Shown: piece after piece, positions 23,142 through 31,246 of the stretch | How positions within the stretch are numbered: position 1 is the stretch's first letter | How the letters are laid out: the number at the start of each line of letters is the position of its first letter | Source: Clostridiales bacterium PH28_bin88 | GTDB taxonomy: Bacteria > Bacillota > PH28-bin88 | Direction of reading: 5' to 3' | Assembly (NCBI GenBank): GCA_000987045.1 | Contig: LAKY01000031.1 | Location: forward strand, 1-55,423 | Length of the DNA stretch: 55,423 bases | The notes under the pieces: model-generated | Database searches by the model: none | What the model was told of the DNA's origin: nothing | What the model saw: the letters and a program-made list of their open reading frames with translations, nothing else | Position numbers and translations under genes: made by a program

Positions 23142-24631
23142 TTAATGGGTAAAGTCAACGTGGCGGTAGTCCCTGCCCCTACCTTGCTTTCAAATAACAG
23201 GGTGCCGGAATGCTCCCTCATGATGTTGTAGGAAATGCTCAGGCCCAGGCCTGTTCCGTTCTCTTTGGTGGAGAAAAAGGGAGTGCAAAGTTTGGGCAGA
23301 TCCCCCGGGGCGATGCCGAGGCCTGTATCGATGACCCGGATAACTGCACAGCCGTTTTCCTGCCCTGTTGTAACGGTGAGTATTTTCGTGTCTGACTCTT
23401 TCATGGCGTCGATGGCGTTATTCAAGAGGTTCAAAATAACTTGCGTGATCTGGTTGGGGTCGATCCACACCCCGGGAAGGCCGGCATCAAGCTGCCGTGA
23501 CAACTGAACACCGTTCATCAGGCAGGTGCTTTCCACCAGGGCGGTGGCGGACTCCAGGAGGTTATTAAGATCGCACTGCCTTGTTTCGGGCTTCCGCGGC
23601 CGGGCAAAGGCGAGAAAATCCGAAATGATCCGGTTGGTCCGGTTGATTTCCCCGGCGATGATCGAGAGGTATTCCCGGACCTTTTCATTCGTTTGCAGGT
23701 CCTTGTTGTTTTCCAGCATTTGAACAAAGCCCTTCACCGAGGTGAGAGGATTTCTGATTTCGTGGGCCATCCCGGCGGCCAGCTGTCCGATGCTGGCCAA
23801 TTTTTCCTGCCTGCGCACGATTTCCTGGTTTTTGCGCAATTCTGTAATGTCATGGAACACGATGATCAAACCGCCGGTCTGGTTTTCGTCTTCTCCCACG
23901 ATATTGGCGTTGACCAAAAAGATCTTTTCCTGATCCCCTACCGTGACCTCGGCCTCCGCCGCCTCTACCGGCATCCGGTGGGACAACGCCTCGAAGAGGT
24001 CGTTACTTTTCACAGTCACGTGGGCAAGAATCTCCGATGCCAATTTGCCTATGGCTTCCTTGGCGCTAATCCCCAGGGCTCTCTCAGCCTCTTTGTTAAC
24101 GGTGGTAATGATCCCCTTGTTCCAGTCCAGGGCGATCACTCCCACATTAATATGGGAGAGGATGTACTCCGACTGTCTCTGTAAAAGGTGCCAAACCTCC
24201 TGCTGGCTTTCTTCCCTGGCTGCCAACTCCTCTTCGCGGTAAGAAACTTCGGTGATGTCCCGAAAGGAAATAAACGCCCCCAGCACCTCGCCGTCGTCCC
24301 GGTAAAGGCGTCGGGTGCTAAAAACATAGTGCCGGATCTGCTTGTTGAAGAACAGCCAGGCGACCGCGTCCACGTACTCTTTGCCCGTTTCCAGGGTTTC
24401 GATCAAGGGGTGAAAGTAGTGACCGCGGTCGTCATATTTCTCCCCATGGAAGAAGTAATCACTGAACCCCTTGCCGCGGACCTCCGGGGACCGGATATCC
24501 AGGAGCGTTTCCGCCACGCGGTTGACAAACACGAAGTCCCCCTTCCGGTCAAGCACGATCAAGCCTACCGGCAGGTTTTCCAGCGTCCGCTTCAGGAAGG
24601 TCGCCTCCTGCAATCCGCATACCCCCAGCAA
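23138..24631 (-). CDS. PAS-PAS sensor histidine kinase (sporulation-kinase type)
   Basis: 497 residues from TTG 24631; TTG 24613, preceded by GGGGGT, may be the better start. Two PAS domains (about 10-130 and 150-270) are followed by a HisKA domain with MAHEIRNPLTSVKGFVQMLE and a HATPase domain with NLLNNAIDAMKES, DTGLGIAPGDL and GTGLGLSISYNIM. There are no membrane helices, so it is a soluble kinase that senses an internal signal. The build resembles KinA/KinE-type kinases feeding the Spo0A phosphorelay. No response regulator is adjacent, which fits an orphan kinase. Confidence 0.9.
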   Translation of the reverse strand: MLGVCGLQEATFLKRTLENLPVGLIVLDRKGDFVFVNRVAETLLDIRSPEVRGKGFSDYFFHGEKYDDRGHYFHPLIETLETGKEYVDAVAWLFFNKQIRHYVFSTRRLYRDDGEVLGAFISFRDITEVSYREEELAAREESQQEVWHLLQRQSEYILSHINVGVIALDWNKGIITTVNKEAERALGISAKEAIGKLASEILAHVTVKSNDLFEALSHRMPVEAAEAEVTVGDQEKIFLVNANIVGEDENQTGGLIIVFHDITELRKNQEIVRRQEKLASIGQLAAGMAHEIRNPLTSVKGFVQMLENNKDLQTNEKVREYLSIIAGEINRTNRIISDFLAFARPRKPETRQCDLNNLLESATALVESTCLMNGVQLSRQLDAGLPGVWIDPNQITQVILNLLNNAIDAMKESDTKILTVTTGQENGCAVIRVIDTGLGIAPGDLPKLCTPFFSTKENGTGLGLSISYNIMREHSGTLLFESKVGAGTTATLTLPIN

Positions 24632-25054
24632 CCAAAATCAGGTCGATAAAAATATGCCACAATTCATTTTATCATCTGACCAATGGTAACCGCAACCATA
24701 ATTGTACCTGGCTTCCCTGGCGTACAGGAAGTAAGATGCTAGAAGCAAGAAAGAAGAAGGAATTGGCGCTGTCAATTCCCACAAAAATCCTGCTTCCTGC
24801 CTCCGGCCTCTCGCTTCCTGATTAATGAAAAGCCCTAATCAAGCTCATACTTATCCTCGTAGAAGCTTACCCCGGGCGTTGGTATGACCGGCGCCGCCTA
24901 AATCCAGCGTGCTGCTGTGCTGTTGAACGCCATGAGGGTGCTACCGCGCGCTTTTGTTGTTTAACCACTGGCATAAACCTACCTACAGGTGGAACCATAA
25001 GGGAGAACCCAGGTATACGAGGTCCATCCCGGAGCTTCAGGTAGGAGGGGAAGT
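24632..25054. other. Intergenic region between kinase and octaheme cytochrome genes
   Basis: About 420 nt with no gene. It holds an inverted repeat GGAATTG...CAATTCC (about 24759-24779) and scattered CTTCCTG/CAGGAAG motifs in opposite orientations (about 24726-24822) that could form a larger stem. No FNR or CRP box was seen near the cytochrome start. Confidence 0.45.
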
Positions 25055-26392
25055 ATGAAACGTTTCAAGGCGCCGGTGATTTTCGCCCTGTTAATCGTAC
25101 TCTTTGCACTGCTGCCCATGGGTGCCACCGCCCAGGAGGACCAGGGGACCCGGCTGCAGCCGGGAGAAACCGCTCCCAAGGAGGAAAATGCCCCCCGCGG
25201 GGAAAACCAGGGGCCCACTACACCCACCCCACCGCCCGGACGCGCCCAGCCGGCCCCGCCGGGCAACGCCAGCCAGTGCGTGGGCTGCCACCGCACCACC
25301 AGCCCCGGGATTGTCCGGGACTGGGAGGCCAGCAAGCACGGCAAGGCGGGGGTGGATTGCGCCAGGTGCCACGGCCCGAGCCATGCCGAGTTGAAGCCGG
25401 TCTCCGCCGGCACGTGTGGTCAGTGCCATTCCCGGCAGGTCAAGGAGTTTGGCGACAGCAAGCACGCCATCGGCTGGGACCCCAAGATGACCGGAAACTC
25501 CCGCTACAAGGCCCTGGCCGAGCCCATCCAGAAACTGGGCTGCGAGAAATGCCACAACATCGGGTACAAGTTTGCGGACAACAGCGTGGGGCGGTGCGAC
25601 GCCTGCCACACCCGGCATACCTTCTCGGTAGAGGAGGCCCGCGAGCCGGTGGCGTGCGCCAGCTGCCACCTGGGGCCGGACCACGCCCAGATCGAGTACT
25701 TCGAGACCTCCAAGCACGGCACTATCTACGCCGCGGAGGGGAACACCGGCCGGGCGCCCACCTGTGTCACCTGCCACCAGCCGGGGGGTAATCACAACGT
25801 GAGCCTGAACCTCACCTTCGGCCAGGTTTCCAACGGCGCGGTGCTGAAAGGGGAAAGCGCTCCACCCATCCCCATGCGGGAGATCACCAGGGAAGAATTC
25901 GAGAAGAACCGAAAAGGGATGGTGGACATCTGCAGCCGCTGCCACTCCTCTTCTTTCGCCACCAACTACCTGGCCACGGCGGACGAGGTCAAGAAGAAGG
26001 CGGACAGCCTGATCAAGGAGGCCACGGATGTCATCCAATCCCTGTACGACGACGGGTTGCTGCCCAACAAGGAGAAAGCCGTGCTGGGCGGGCAGCAGTT
26101 GTATTCGGGTACCTCCCAGGTGGAGTCGCTGTTCTTCAAGATGTACAAGTATGACCACATCCACACCTTCAAGGGCGCCTACCACATGAACCCTGACTAC
26201 GTCCACTGGCTGGGTTGGTCGGAGATGCAGCGCAGCCTCACCGCCATCAAGAGCGAGGCCCAAACCGTGCGGGATCTGGCGGCGCTGCGGGGCAAGGGGC
26301 TCCGTTCCTCCTCCGTCTTGCTGTGGGTGGCCGTGGGTCTGGGGGGCTTGGGAGCGATCCTGGCCCTGTTGGCCCTGGCCCGGCGAGGTTAA
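25055..26392 (+). CDS. Octaheme cytochrome c, hydroxylamine-oxidoreductase-like, membrane-anchored
   Basis: 445 residues from ATG 25055 (GGAGGGGAAG site). Signal peptide (about 1-28), Pro-rich linker, then eight CxxCH motifs: CVGCH, CARCH, CGQCH, CEKCH, CDACH, CASCH, CVTCH, CSRCH. The order WEASKHG, CHNIGYKF, RHTFSVEEAREPVAC and HLGPDHAQIEYFETSKHG is that of the HAO family. A helical section ends in GAYHMNPDYVHWLGW, and a C-terminal membrane helix (about 418-440) ends in ARRG. HAO proteins oxidise hydroxylamine only when a tyrosine crosslinks the catalytic heme; related anaerobe enzymes without it reduce nitrite or hydroxylamine. Reduction is the more likely role here. Maturation needs the CcdA/ResA pair. 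Confidence 0.93.
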   Translation: MKRFKAPVIFALLIVLFALLPMGATAQEDQGTRLQPGETAPKEENAPRGENQGPTTPTPPPGRAQPAPPGNASQCVGCHRTTSPGIVRDWEASKHGKAGVDCARCHGPSHAELKPVSAGTCGQCHSRQVKEFGDSKHAIGWDPKMTGNSRYKALAEPIQKLGCEKCHNIGYKFADNSVGRCDACHTRHTFSVEEAREPVACASCHLGPDHAQIEYFETSKHGTIYAAEGNTGRAPTCVTCHQPGGNHNVSLNLTFGQVSNGAVLKGESAPPIPMREITREEFEKNRKGMVDICSRCHSSSFATNYLATADEVKKKADSLIKEATDVIQSLYDDGLLPNKEKAVLGGQQLYSGTSQVESLFFKMYKYDHIHTFKGAYHMNPDYVHWLGWSEMQRSLTAIKSEAQTVRDLAALRGKGLRSSSVLLWVAVGLGGLGAILALLALARRG

Positions 26393-26408
26393 ACCTCAAG
26401 ATTGAAAC

Positions 26409-26437
26409 GCCCGGAGCTTGAATCCGGGCATTTCTTT
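26409..26437 (+). terminator. Rho-independent terminator after the HAO-like gene
   Basis: GCCCGG (26409-26414) pairs with CCGGGC (26424-26429) across a 9-nt loop, followed by ATTTCTTT. It begins 16 nt after the stop codon. Confidence 0.75.
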
Positions 26438-26781
26438 GTATCAATTTACCTGTTCAAATCATACTTTTCCTGAATGGTAATCCTAGATGCTCTCTACAGT
26501 ACATGTTAAAATGAAACGAGAACGGAGAAAAACACCTTTCCTTATGAGAATGAGAATAATATTTCTGAAAAGGTGGTTTTTTCGTCTTGTAGTTTATGCC
26601 CTTGAGACTTTAACCAAAATTCACAGCTCTCTGCTACTCTATCTTATATCAAGAGTGTACGTTGTTATGCTGATTTCAGAGGTCGTTATGTTTATTGATT
26701 TTCGTGTGGTTTAGCCGACAACGTTACTGGTATATGGGATGGGAGGACGGTACTATGCAATACCAGGAGGGGGGCGCGAAA
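26438..26781. other. AT-rich spacer before the microcompartment regulators
   Basis: About 340 nt clearly richer in A/T than the surroundings. A frame at 26487-26714 could encode a Leu/Val/Arg-rich peptide but lacks a ribosome site. CACCTTT (26533-26539) and AAAGGTG (26569-26575) form a loose stem followed by T6, a possible weak terminator. The promoter of the PocR-kinase gene must lie here; no clear sigma-A match was found. Confidence 0.4.
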
Positions 26782-28029
26782 ATGGAGGAGACGATCAACA
26801 TGACCCTGACCAGTTATCGGTTGGAAGAGGCAGTAGATGGACTCAAACTGCAGGAAGTACAGAATAAATTTTCAGAAGCCACCGGTCTAGCGGCGATTAT
26901 CGCCGAACGGGACGGAAGCGCTATTACCCGTCCAAGTCATTTTTCCCGCCTTTGCCGCATGATCCGTTCCACCCAATTGGGGAGGGAGGAGTGTTACAAA
27001 TCCGATGCCCAGGTTGGCATAATGGCTGCCGAGACCGGAAAAACAAGCATGCATTACTGCCACAGCGGATTGATTGACCTGGCCGCACCCCTCATGGTGA
27101 ATGGCGCCTGTTGGGGTTCAATCTTGTGTGGTCAAGTTTTGCTGTCTAAACCGGGTAAAGAGGAGTTGGGACATGCGGTGTGGAGGGCAAAAAAATTGGG
27201 CCTGAACACGGAAGAGTATGTCGATGCCTTCCGGGAGATCGAGGTGGTACCGGAAAACCGGGTGCGAGCGGCGGCTGAACTCCTCCAAATGGTAGCCAAT
27301 TACATTGTTGAAATGGGTGTGAGCCGGCTCTTCCAGCAAAAACTGGTGGAAGAAATCCGCACCAGGGCCGAAATGGAGCAGGCCCTGCGCTCCTTGGAAC
27401 TAAAAGCCCTCCAGTCCCAGGTCAACCCCCATTTTCTATTTAATACTTTGAATGCGGCTACCCGCCTGGCACTCTTTGAAAATGCCCCGCGCACCCAGGA
27501 ATTGGTTCATGCCCTGGCAAGGCTATTGCGCTACAGCCTGCGTAATATCGATCAGATGATACCCCTGCGGGAAGAGATCGACCACGTGAGGAATTATCTC
27601 CTTATTCAAAAGGTCAGGTATCAAGATCACATCCAAATATCAATAGAAGCAGATGAGGAAATCCTTGGTTTTTTAATCCCGGCCATGACTCTGCAGCCCT
27701 TAGTGGAAAACGCCATCGTTCATGGGCTGGAGCCCAAGGAAGAGAACGGACTGCTGAGTATTGTCGCGTTTGCTGATGGAGAAGAAATGGTGGTTATGAT
27801 CAGGGATACGGGAGTAGGCATGGAGAATTCTTTAGTGAATCGAGTGCTTAATGAGGGGGGATCGGGTTTTGGCCATACCACCGGTCTGGGTATTCGCAAT
27901 GTAAACGGCCGGCTTCAGCACTACTTTGGTAAGCAGTACGGGCTGTCAATTTCCAGTACAGTCACAGAGGGTACAGAGGTGACAGTTAGGCTTCCCAGGC
28001 TAAGTACATCGCAAACTGAAAGGGTGTGA
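26782..28029 (+). CDS. PocR-domain sensor histidine kinase (LytS/YesM type)
   Basis: 415 residues from ATG 26782 with AGGAGGGGGG at 26764-26773; ATG 26755 is an alternative. The N-terminal PocR sensory domain (about 20-170) has conserved cysteines in FSRLCRMIRST, REECYKSD and SMHYCHSGLIDLAAP, then SILCGQVLL. The domain is known for binding small diols or hydrocarbons. A coiled coil leads to a His_kinase domain with LQSQVNPHFLFNTLNA (phospho-acceptor His) and a HATPase with LQPLVENAIVHGLEP and GTGLGIRN-type motifs (GHTTGLGIRNVNGR). Unlike enteric PocR, the sensor is joined to a kinase rather than to an AraC DNA-binding domain, which is in the next gene. It likely senses propanediol or glycerol. 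Confidence 0.92.
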   Translation: MEETINMTLTSYRLEEAVDGLKLQEVQNKFSEATGLAAIIAERDGSAITRPSHFSRLCRMIRSTQLGREECYKSDAQVGIMAAETGKTSMHYCHSGLIDLAAPLMVNGACWGSILCGQVLLSKPGKEELGHAVWRAKKLGLNTEEYVDAFREIEVVPENRVRAAAELLQMVANYIVEMGVSRLFQQKLVEEIRTRAEMEQALRSLELKALQSQVNPHFLFNTLNAATRLALFENAPRTQELVHALARLLRYSLRNIDQMIPLREEIDHVRNYLLIQKVRYQDHIQISIEADEEILGFLIPAMTLQPLVENAIVHGLEPKEENGLLSIVAFADGEEMVVMIRDTGVGMENSLVNRVLNEGGSGFGHTTGLGIRNVNGRLQHYFGKQYGLSISSTVTEGTEVTVRLPRLSTSQTERV

Positions 28030-28033
28030 GTCG

Positions 28034-29650
28034 TTGACCAGGATATTGGTTGTTGATGATGAGCCGCTGGAACGACAGGCCATTGAGTTCATTATTTGCC
28101 GCAGCAACTTGGGAGTTGAAGTAGCAGGGGAGGCCCGTAACGGGGCTGAAGCAATTCGGCGGGCCAAAGAATTACAGCCAGATATCATTTTTATGGATAT
28201 CAAGATGCCGGGGATTAACGGACTCATGGCAGCCCGGGAGATTAAGGAACTTGTACCTGATGTCGAAATTATCATGCTGACTGCCTACGATGAATTCAGT
28301 TATGCCCAGGAAGCCCTGAGACTGGGTGCTGCTGAGTATTTATTGAAGCCTGTCCATCCGGAGGAAGTGATAGCTCTCCTGGAACGGCTGGTAGATAAAG
28401 TGTACCTGAAGCGTTACCAGCTGGAGGGGGAGGCACGTCTAAAAGAACAGCTGCGACAGGCGGCCCCTGAATTGCGTACCGGCTTGATCACTGGCCTTAT
28501 CTTTGGGACCTTTACCAATAGCGATACATTAAAAGTTAAGGCCCAGATGTTAGGGATCCCTGTATTACCTTCTGTTGTACTGGTAGCGGAGATTGACGGG
28601 CTGGGGGAAATGGTTGAAGCTGAACGTGAGGCGGTCCGGTATCAGGTCCGCCATCGCATCCAAAAACTTCTGGAGAATTATTCCGCGGAACTGATCGTAC
28701 CATTGAGTGACGCGATGATCGTGGCCGTATGGAACCACAAGGAATGTGACGCGGCTGATGCAAAAGAGCAGGCCGGGGCTCTCGGTGAAGAGATCAGGCG
28801 GTGCGTGGAAAAAGAGACTCCTGTAACAGTCTCGGTAGGTGTGGGGCGTTGTTACGGCGACCCGTTGATGCTGCGTACCTCCTACCTTGAGGCAAGTAGT
28901 GCCCAGAAATTAGGCAATTTTTACCTTGGTGGTAATCGAGTGATTCACATTGATGACCTCAAGGCGCTGCAGTCAGGCCCTCAGGTCTACCCCTTTGACA
29001 AGGAGCAAGAAATGATTCAACGAGCCCGAAGCGGGGATATGGAGGGAGCCCGTTCTGTTTTTCATGAACTCTTTAACCAATTACTTGAGATTCCGGGTTA
29101 CCCGCTGAGCCTGGTGAAGGCACGGCTAATGGAAGTGTTAGTGCTGCTGGGACGGGCTTGGATGGAGGCAGGCGCCTCACCCGAGGAGGTGTCCGAGGTG
29201 AACCTCAGCTTCCTGAAGACTATACCGCGGTGCGATACTCCAACAGCCCTGTCCAGATGGGCGGAACAGGTAGTCCAAACCTTTGTGGAGAGGGTCAAAC
29301 CAACTACTGCAAGGGTTTCTTCGTCTGTGGTAGCCCAAGCGGTTCAGTATATCTGGCACAACTTTCACCGGGATATTACCCTTGAGGAGATGTCTAAAGT
29401 AATCTTCCTGAGTCCTGACTACTTCAGTCGAGTTTTTAAACAAGAGATGGGCTGTACGTTTATCGAATACCTGACAAAGGCGCGGATTGACCGGGCAAAA
29501 GAACTCCTGAGAAAACAGGAATTGTCAGTCAGTGAAGTGGGGAGGCGAATAGGTTATGAAGACCCTAACTACTTTAGCCGAGTTTTCAGTAAGGTGGAAG
29601 GGATATCTCCAAGGGAGTTCAGGCGACGCATGACTGGTGATGTGAAATAG
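28034..29650 (+). CDS. Response regulator with AraC-type DNA-binding domain (YesN type)
   Basis: 538 residues from TTG 28034, 4 nt after the kinase stop, so translationally coupled. Receiver domain (1-120) with the acid pocket VVDDE and phospho-acceptor Asp55 in DIIFMDIKMPG, and Lys in EYLLKPVHP. A long middle region (about 130-420) follows, then a C-terminal pair of AraC helix-turn-helix motifs (about 430-535): ITLEEMSKVIFLSPDYFSRV and LSVSEVGRRIGYEDPNYFSRV. It should activate the microcompartment operon that starts 450 nt downstream when phosphorylated by the PocR kinase. Followed by a terminator. Confidence 0.93.
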   Translation: MTRILVVDDEPLERQAIEFIICRSNLGVEVAGEARNGAEAIRRAKELQPDIIFMDIKMPGINGLMAAREIKELVPDVEIIMLTAYDEFSYAQEALRLGAAEYLLKPVHPEEVIALLERLVDKVYLKRYQLEGEARLKEQLRQAAPELRTGLITGLIFGTFTNSDTLKVKAQMLGIPVLPSVVLVAEIDGLGEMVEAEREAVRYQVRHRIQKLLENYSAELIVPLSDAMIVAVWNHKECDAADAKEQAGALGEEIRRCVEKETPVTVSVGVGRCYGDPLMLRTSYLEASSAQKLGNFYLGGNRVIHIDDLKALQSGPQVYPFDKEQEMIQRARSGDMEGARSVFHELFNQLLEIPGYPLSLVKARLMEVLVLLGRAWMEAGASPEEVSEVNLSFLKTIPRCDTPTALSRWAEQVVQTFVERVKPTTARVSSSVVAQAVQYIWHNFHRDITLEEMSKVIFLSPDYFSRVFKQEMGCTFIEYLTKARIDRAKELLRKQELSVSEVGRRIGYEDPNYFSRVFSKVEGISPREFRRRMTGDVK

Positions 29651-29666
29651 TCCAACCATATTTATA

Positions 29667-29686
29667 GTGCCAGGGGCACTTTTTTT
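29667..29686 (+). terminator. Rho-independent terminator after the response regulator gene
   Basis: GTGCC-AGG-GGCAC followed by seven T, 17 nt after the stop codon. It separates the regulator transcript from the shell/dehydratase operon. Confidence 0.88.
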
Positions 29687-29737
29687 ACGTATAGGAAATT
29701 ATGCTTGCATAAATCCTGTGGATAATTTCCTATACGT
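29687..29737. repeat. 16-bp perfect inverted repeat with 19-nt loop
   Basis: ACGTATAGGAAATTAT (29687-29702) and ATAATTTCCTATACGT (29722-29737) are exact inverted copies. It immediately abuts the T-run of the preceding terminator. It could be a phosphorylated-regulator binding site, a mobile-element end pair or a repeated hairpin element; no coding sequence lies between the arms. Confidence 0.75.
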
Positions 29738-29744
29738 GGGGGTT

Positions 29745-29874
29745 GTTAGGGGGGTCACCCCCTAACTTCAATAAGGAGGGTCACAGCGAAGCGTCCTAGG
29801 GAACCATTGGTTCCCTGGGAAAGAACAAAACCACAACCGCTTAATGCCGAAAGGCGTGAAGTGGTTTTGTTCTT
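29745..29874 (+). ncRNA. Candidate structured leader RNA upstream of the microcompartment operon
   Basis: Three consecutive stems: GTTAGGGGG/CCCCCTAAC with loop GTCA (29745-29766); GGGAACC/GGTTCCC with loop ATT (29799-29815); and a 14-bp perfect stem AAGAACAAAACCAC (29821-29834) with GTGGTTTTGTTCTT (29861-29874), whose loop contains GCC-GAAA-GGC, a GNRA-capped hairpin. A terminator follows at 29935. The arrangement suggests an attenuating leader or an independent small RNA. It does not carry the B12 box of cobalamin riboswitches, and two-hairpin ANTAR loops were not recognised. Confidence 0.5.
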
Positions 29875-29934
29875 GGAAAAGACAATAAAATCATTTAAAA
29901 AGACAGGATAGTCCAGGTTTTTTGGAAAAGCGAA

Positions 29935-29961
29935 GCGGGCCGGCGCAAGGCCCGCGTTTTT
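29935..29961 (+). terminator. Terminator-like hairpin inside the microcompartment leader
   Basis: GCGGGCC (29935-29941) pairs with GGCCCGC (29949-29955) around a 7-nt loop, followed by GTTTTT. It lies 140 nt before the first shell gene, where it could act as an attenuator for the operon or end a separate small RNA. Confidence 0.7.
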
Positions 29962-30100
29962 GTCCAGCGGGTCTACGGACTAATCCAGAGGGAAGTAGAG
30001 AGCCGGAAAGAAATTAAATATCCCAAGATACGTATTCTCCCTCGTATGTTGCTAAAGGGTGAGGAGTAAGAGCGGGGCTAAGAAAGGAGGTGAATAGGAA

Positions 30101-30379
30101 GTGACGAGTGATGCTTTAGGGATGGTGGAGACCAAAGGCTTGGTGGCGGCTATTGAAGCGGCGGATGCCATGGTAAAGGCGGCTAATGTGAAACTTGTCG
30201 GATACGAAAAGATTGGTTCCGGTCTGATAACCGTAATGGTCCGCGGGGACGTGGGAGCAACCAAGGCTGCTACTGACGCGGGCGCGGCGGCTGCTAAAAA
30301 AGTGGGTGAGGTAGTTTCGGTGCATGTAATCCCGAGGCCCCATGGCGAGGTGGAAAGAATCTTACCCCAGCTAGGCTAG
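30101..30379 (+). CDS. pduA: Microcompartment hexameric shell protein (PduA type)
   Basis: 92 residues from GTG 30101 with AAAGGAGGTG about 9 nt upstream. Single BMC domain covering the whole protein: [60 protein letters not shown] and VHVIPRPH. Forms hexameric tiles of the shell facets with a small central pore for substrate passage (GSG region). First gene of the operon. The paralogue at 37040-37318 differs mostly at the two ends. Confidence 0.95.
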   Translation: MTSDALGMVETKGLVAAIEAADAMVKAANVKLVGYEKIGSGLITVMVRGDVGATKAATDAGAAAAKKVGEVVSVHVIPRPHGEVERILPQLG

Positions 30380-30414
30380 TGCAGCGGCACAGAATTCTTC
30401 GGAGGTGAACTTGC

Positions 30415-31218
30415 ATGGAAGAGCATCTGGTTCAGAAGGTTGTTCAGGAAGTTTTAAAACGAGCCGGTCAGGAACAGGACAACCTCGGAAAGGGGAGTGC
30501 TGAAACTATCGGTAACACCGGACCCAAGCACCCGGGTCTGACTGAATTTGTCGGTACAGCCATGGGTGACACCATCGGCCTGGTTATTGCCAATGTGGAT
30601 CCGTTGCTGCACCAGCAAATGGGGTTGGACAAGAAATATCGCTCGATTGGCATCATTGGGGCGCGCACGGGGGCAGGGCCGCAGATCATGGCCGCGGATG
30701 AGGCCATCAAAGCCACCAACACCGAAATTGTATCTATCGAGCTGGCCCGTGACACCAAGGGCGGGGCTGGCCATGGGTGCCTGATCATCTTCGGGGCTGA
30801 GGAAGTTTCCGATGCCCGCCGGGCGGTGGAGGTGACTTTGAAGGAGCTTCCCAGGACCTTTGGGGATGTTTATGCCAGTGATGCCGGCCACCTGGAGTTC
30901 CAGTACACGGCACGGGCCAGTTATGCGATCCAAAAAGCATTCAATGCACCCGCAGGGAAAGCGTTCGGGCTGATCGTGGGAGCGCCGGCGGCTATTGGTG
31001 TGTTGTGCTGCGATACCGCGGTTAAGGCTGCAGAGGTACAGGTGGTGGGGTATGCCAGCCCTGCCAAGGGGACCAGCTTTTCCAACGAAGCCATTTTATT
31101 TATGTCCGGAGATTCCGGTGCCGTACGCCAGGCCTTGATTGCGGCCCGCGAGGTGGGGATTGCCCTCCTGGGTTCCATGGGCGACAGGCCTGCGTCGCTG
31201 GGTACGCCCTACATTTAA
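30415..31218 (+). CDS. pduB: Microcompartment shell protein PduB (tandem BMC trimer)
   Basis: 267 residues from ATG 30415 (GGAGGTG site). The N-terminal 25 residues (MEEHLVQKVVQEVLKRAG) form an amphipathic helix as in the PduB terminus that links core to shell. Two BMC-like halves follow: TEFVGTAMGDTIGLVIANVD and SIGIIGARTGAGPQI, then KAFGLIVGAPAAIGVLCCDT and VVGYASPAKGTSFSNEAILF. PduB-type trimers form pseudo-hexamers with gated pores. Ends 29 nt before the dehydratase large subunit. Confidence 0.95.
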   Translation: MEEHLVQKVVQEVLKRAGQEQDNLGKGSAETIGNTGPKHPGLTEFVGTAMGDTIGLVIANVDPLLHQQMGLDKKYRSIGIIGARTGAGPQIMAADEAIKATNTEIVSIELARDTKGGAGHGCLIIFGAEEVSDARRAVEVTLKELPRTFGDVYASDAGHLEFQYTARASYAIQKAFNAPAGKAFGLIVGAPAAIGVLCCDTAVKAAEVQVVGYASPAKGTSFSNEAILFMSGDSGAVRQALIAAREVGIALLGSMGDRPASLGTPYI

Positions 31219-31246
31219 GGCTGTGGCCCAGAAGGAGGAATTAAAG

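Noticed and set aside
24720..24825. CRISPR-like alternation of CTTCCTG/CAGGAAG motifs
   Set aside because: Repeats are only 7 nt, irregularly spaced and in both orientations; no array structure.
25091..26263. 390-codon antisense frame opposite the HAO-like cytochrome
   Set aside because: Composition (Val/Leu/Gly/Arg-rich, no motifs) is typical of a mirror frame of a GC-rich gene with regular codon usage.
26487..26714. 75-codon frame in the AT-rich spacer before the PocR kinase
   Set aside because: No ribosome site, low-complexity Leu/Val/Arg content and no recognisable family; kept only as part of the spacer note.
29745..29961. Cobalamin riboswitch or ANTAR-type tandem hairpins in front of the dehydratase operon
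   Set aside because: No B12 box and no pair of hexaloop hairpins could be found; the local regulator is AraC-type, not ANTAR.
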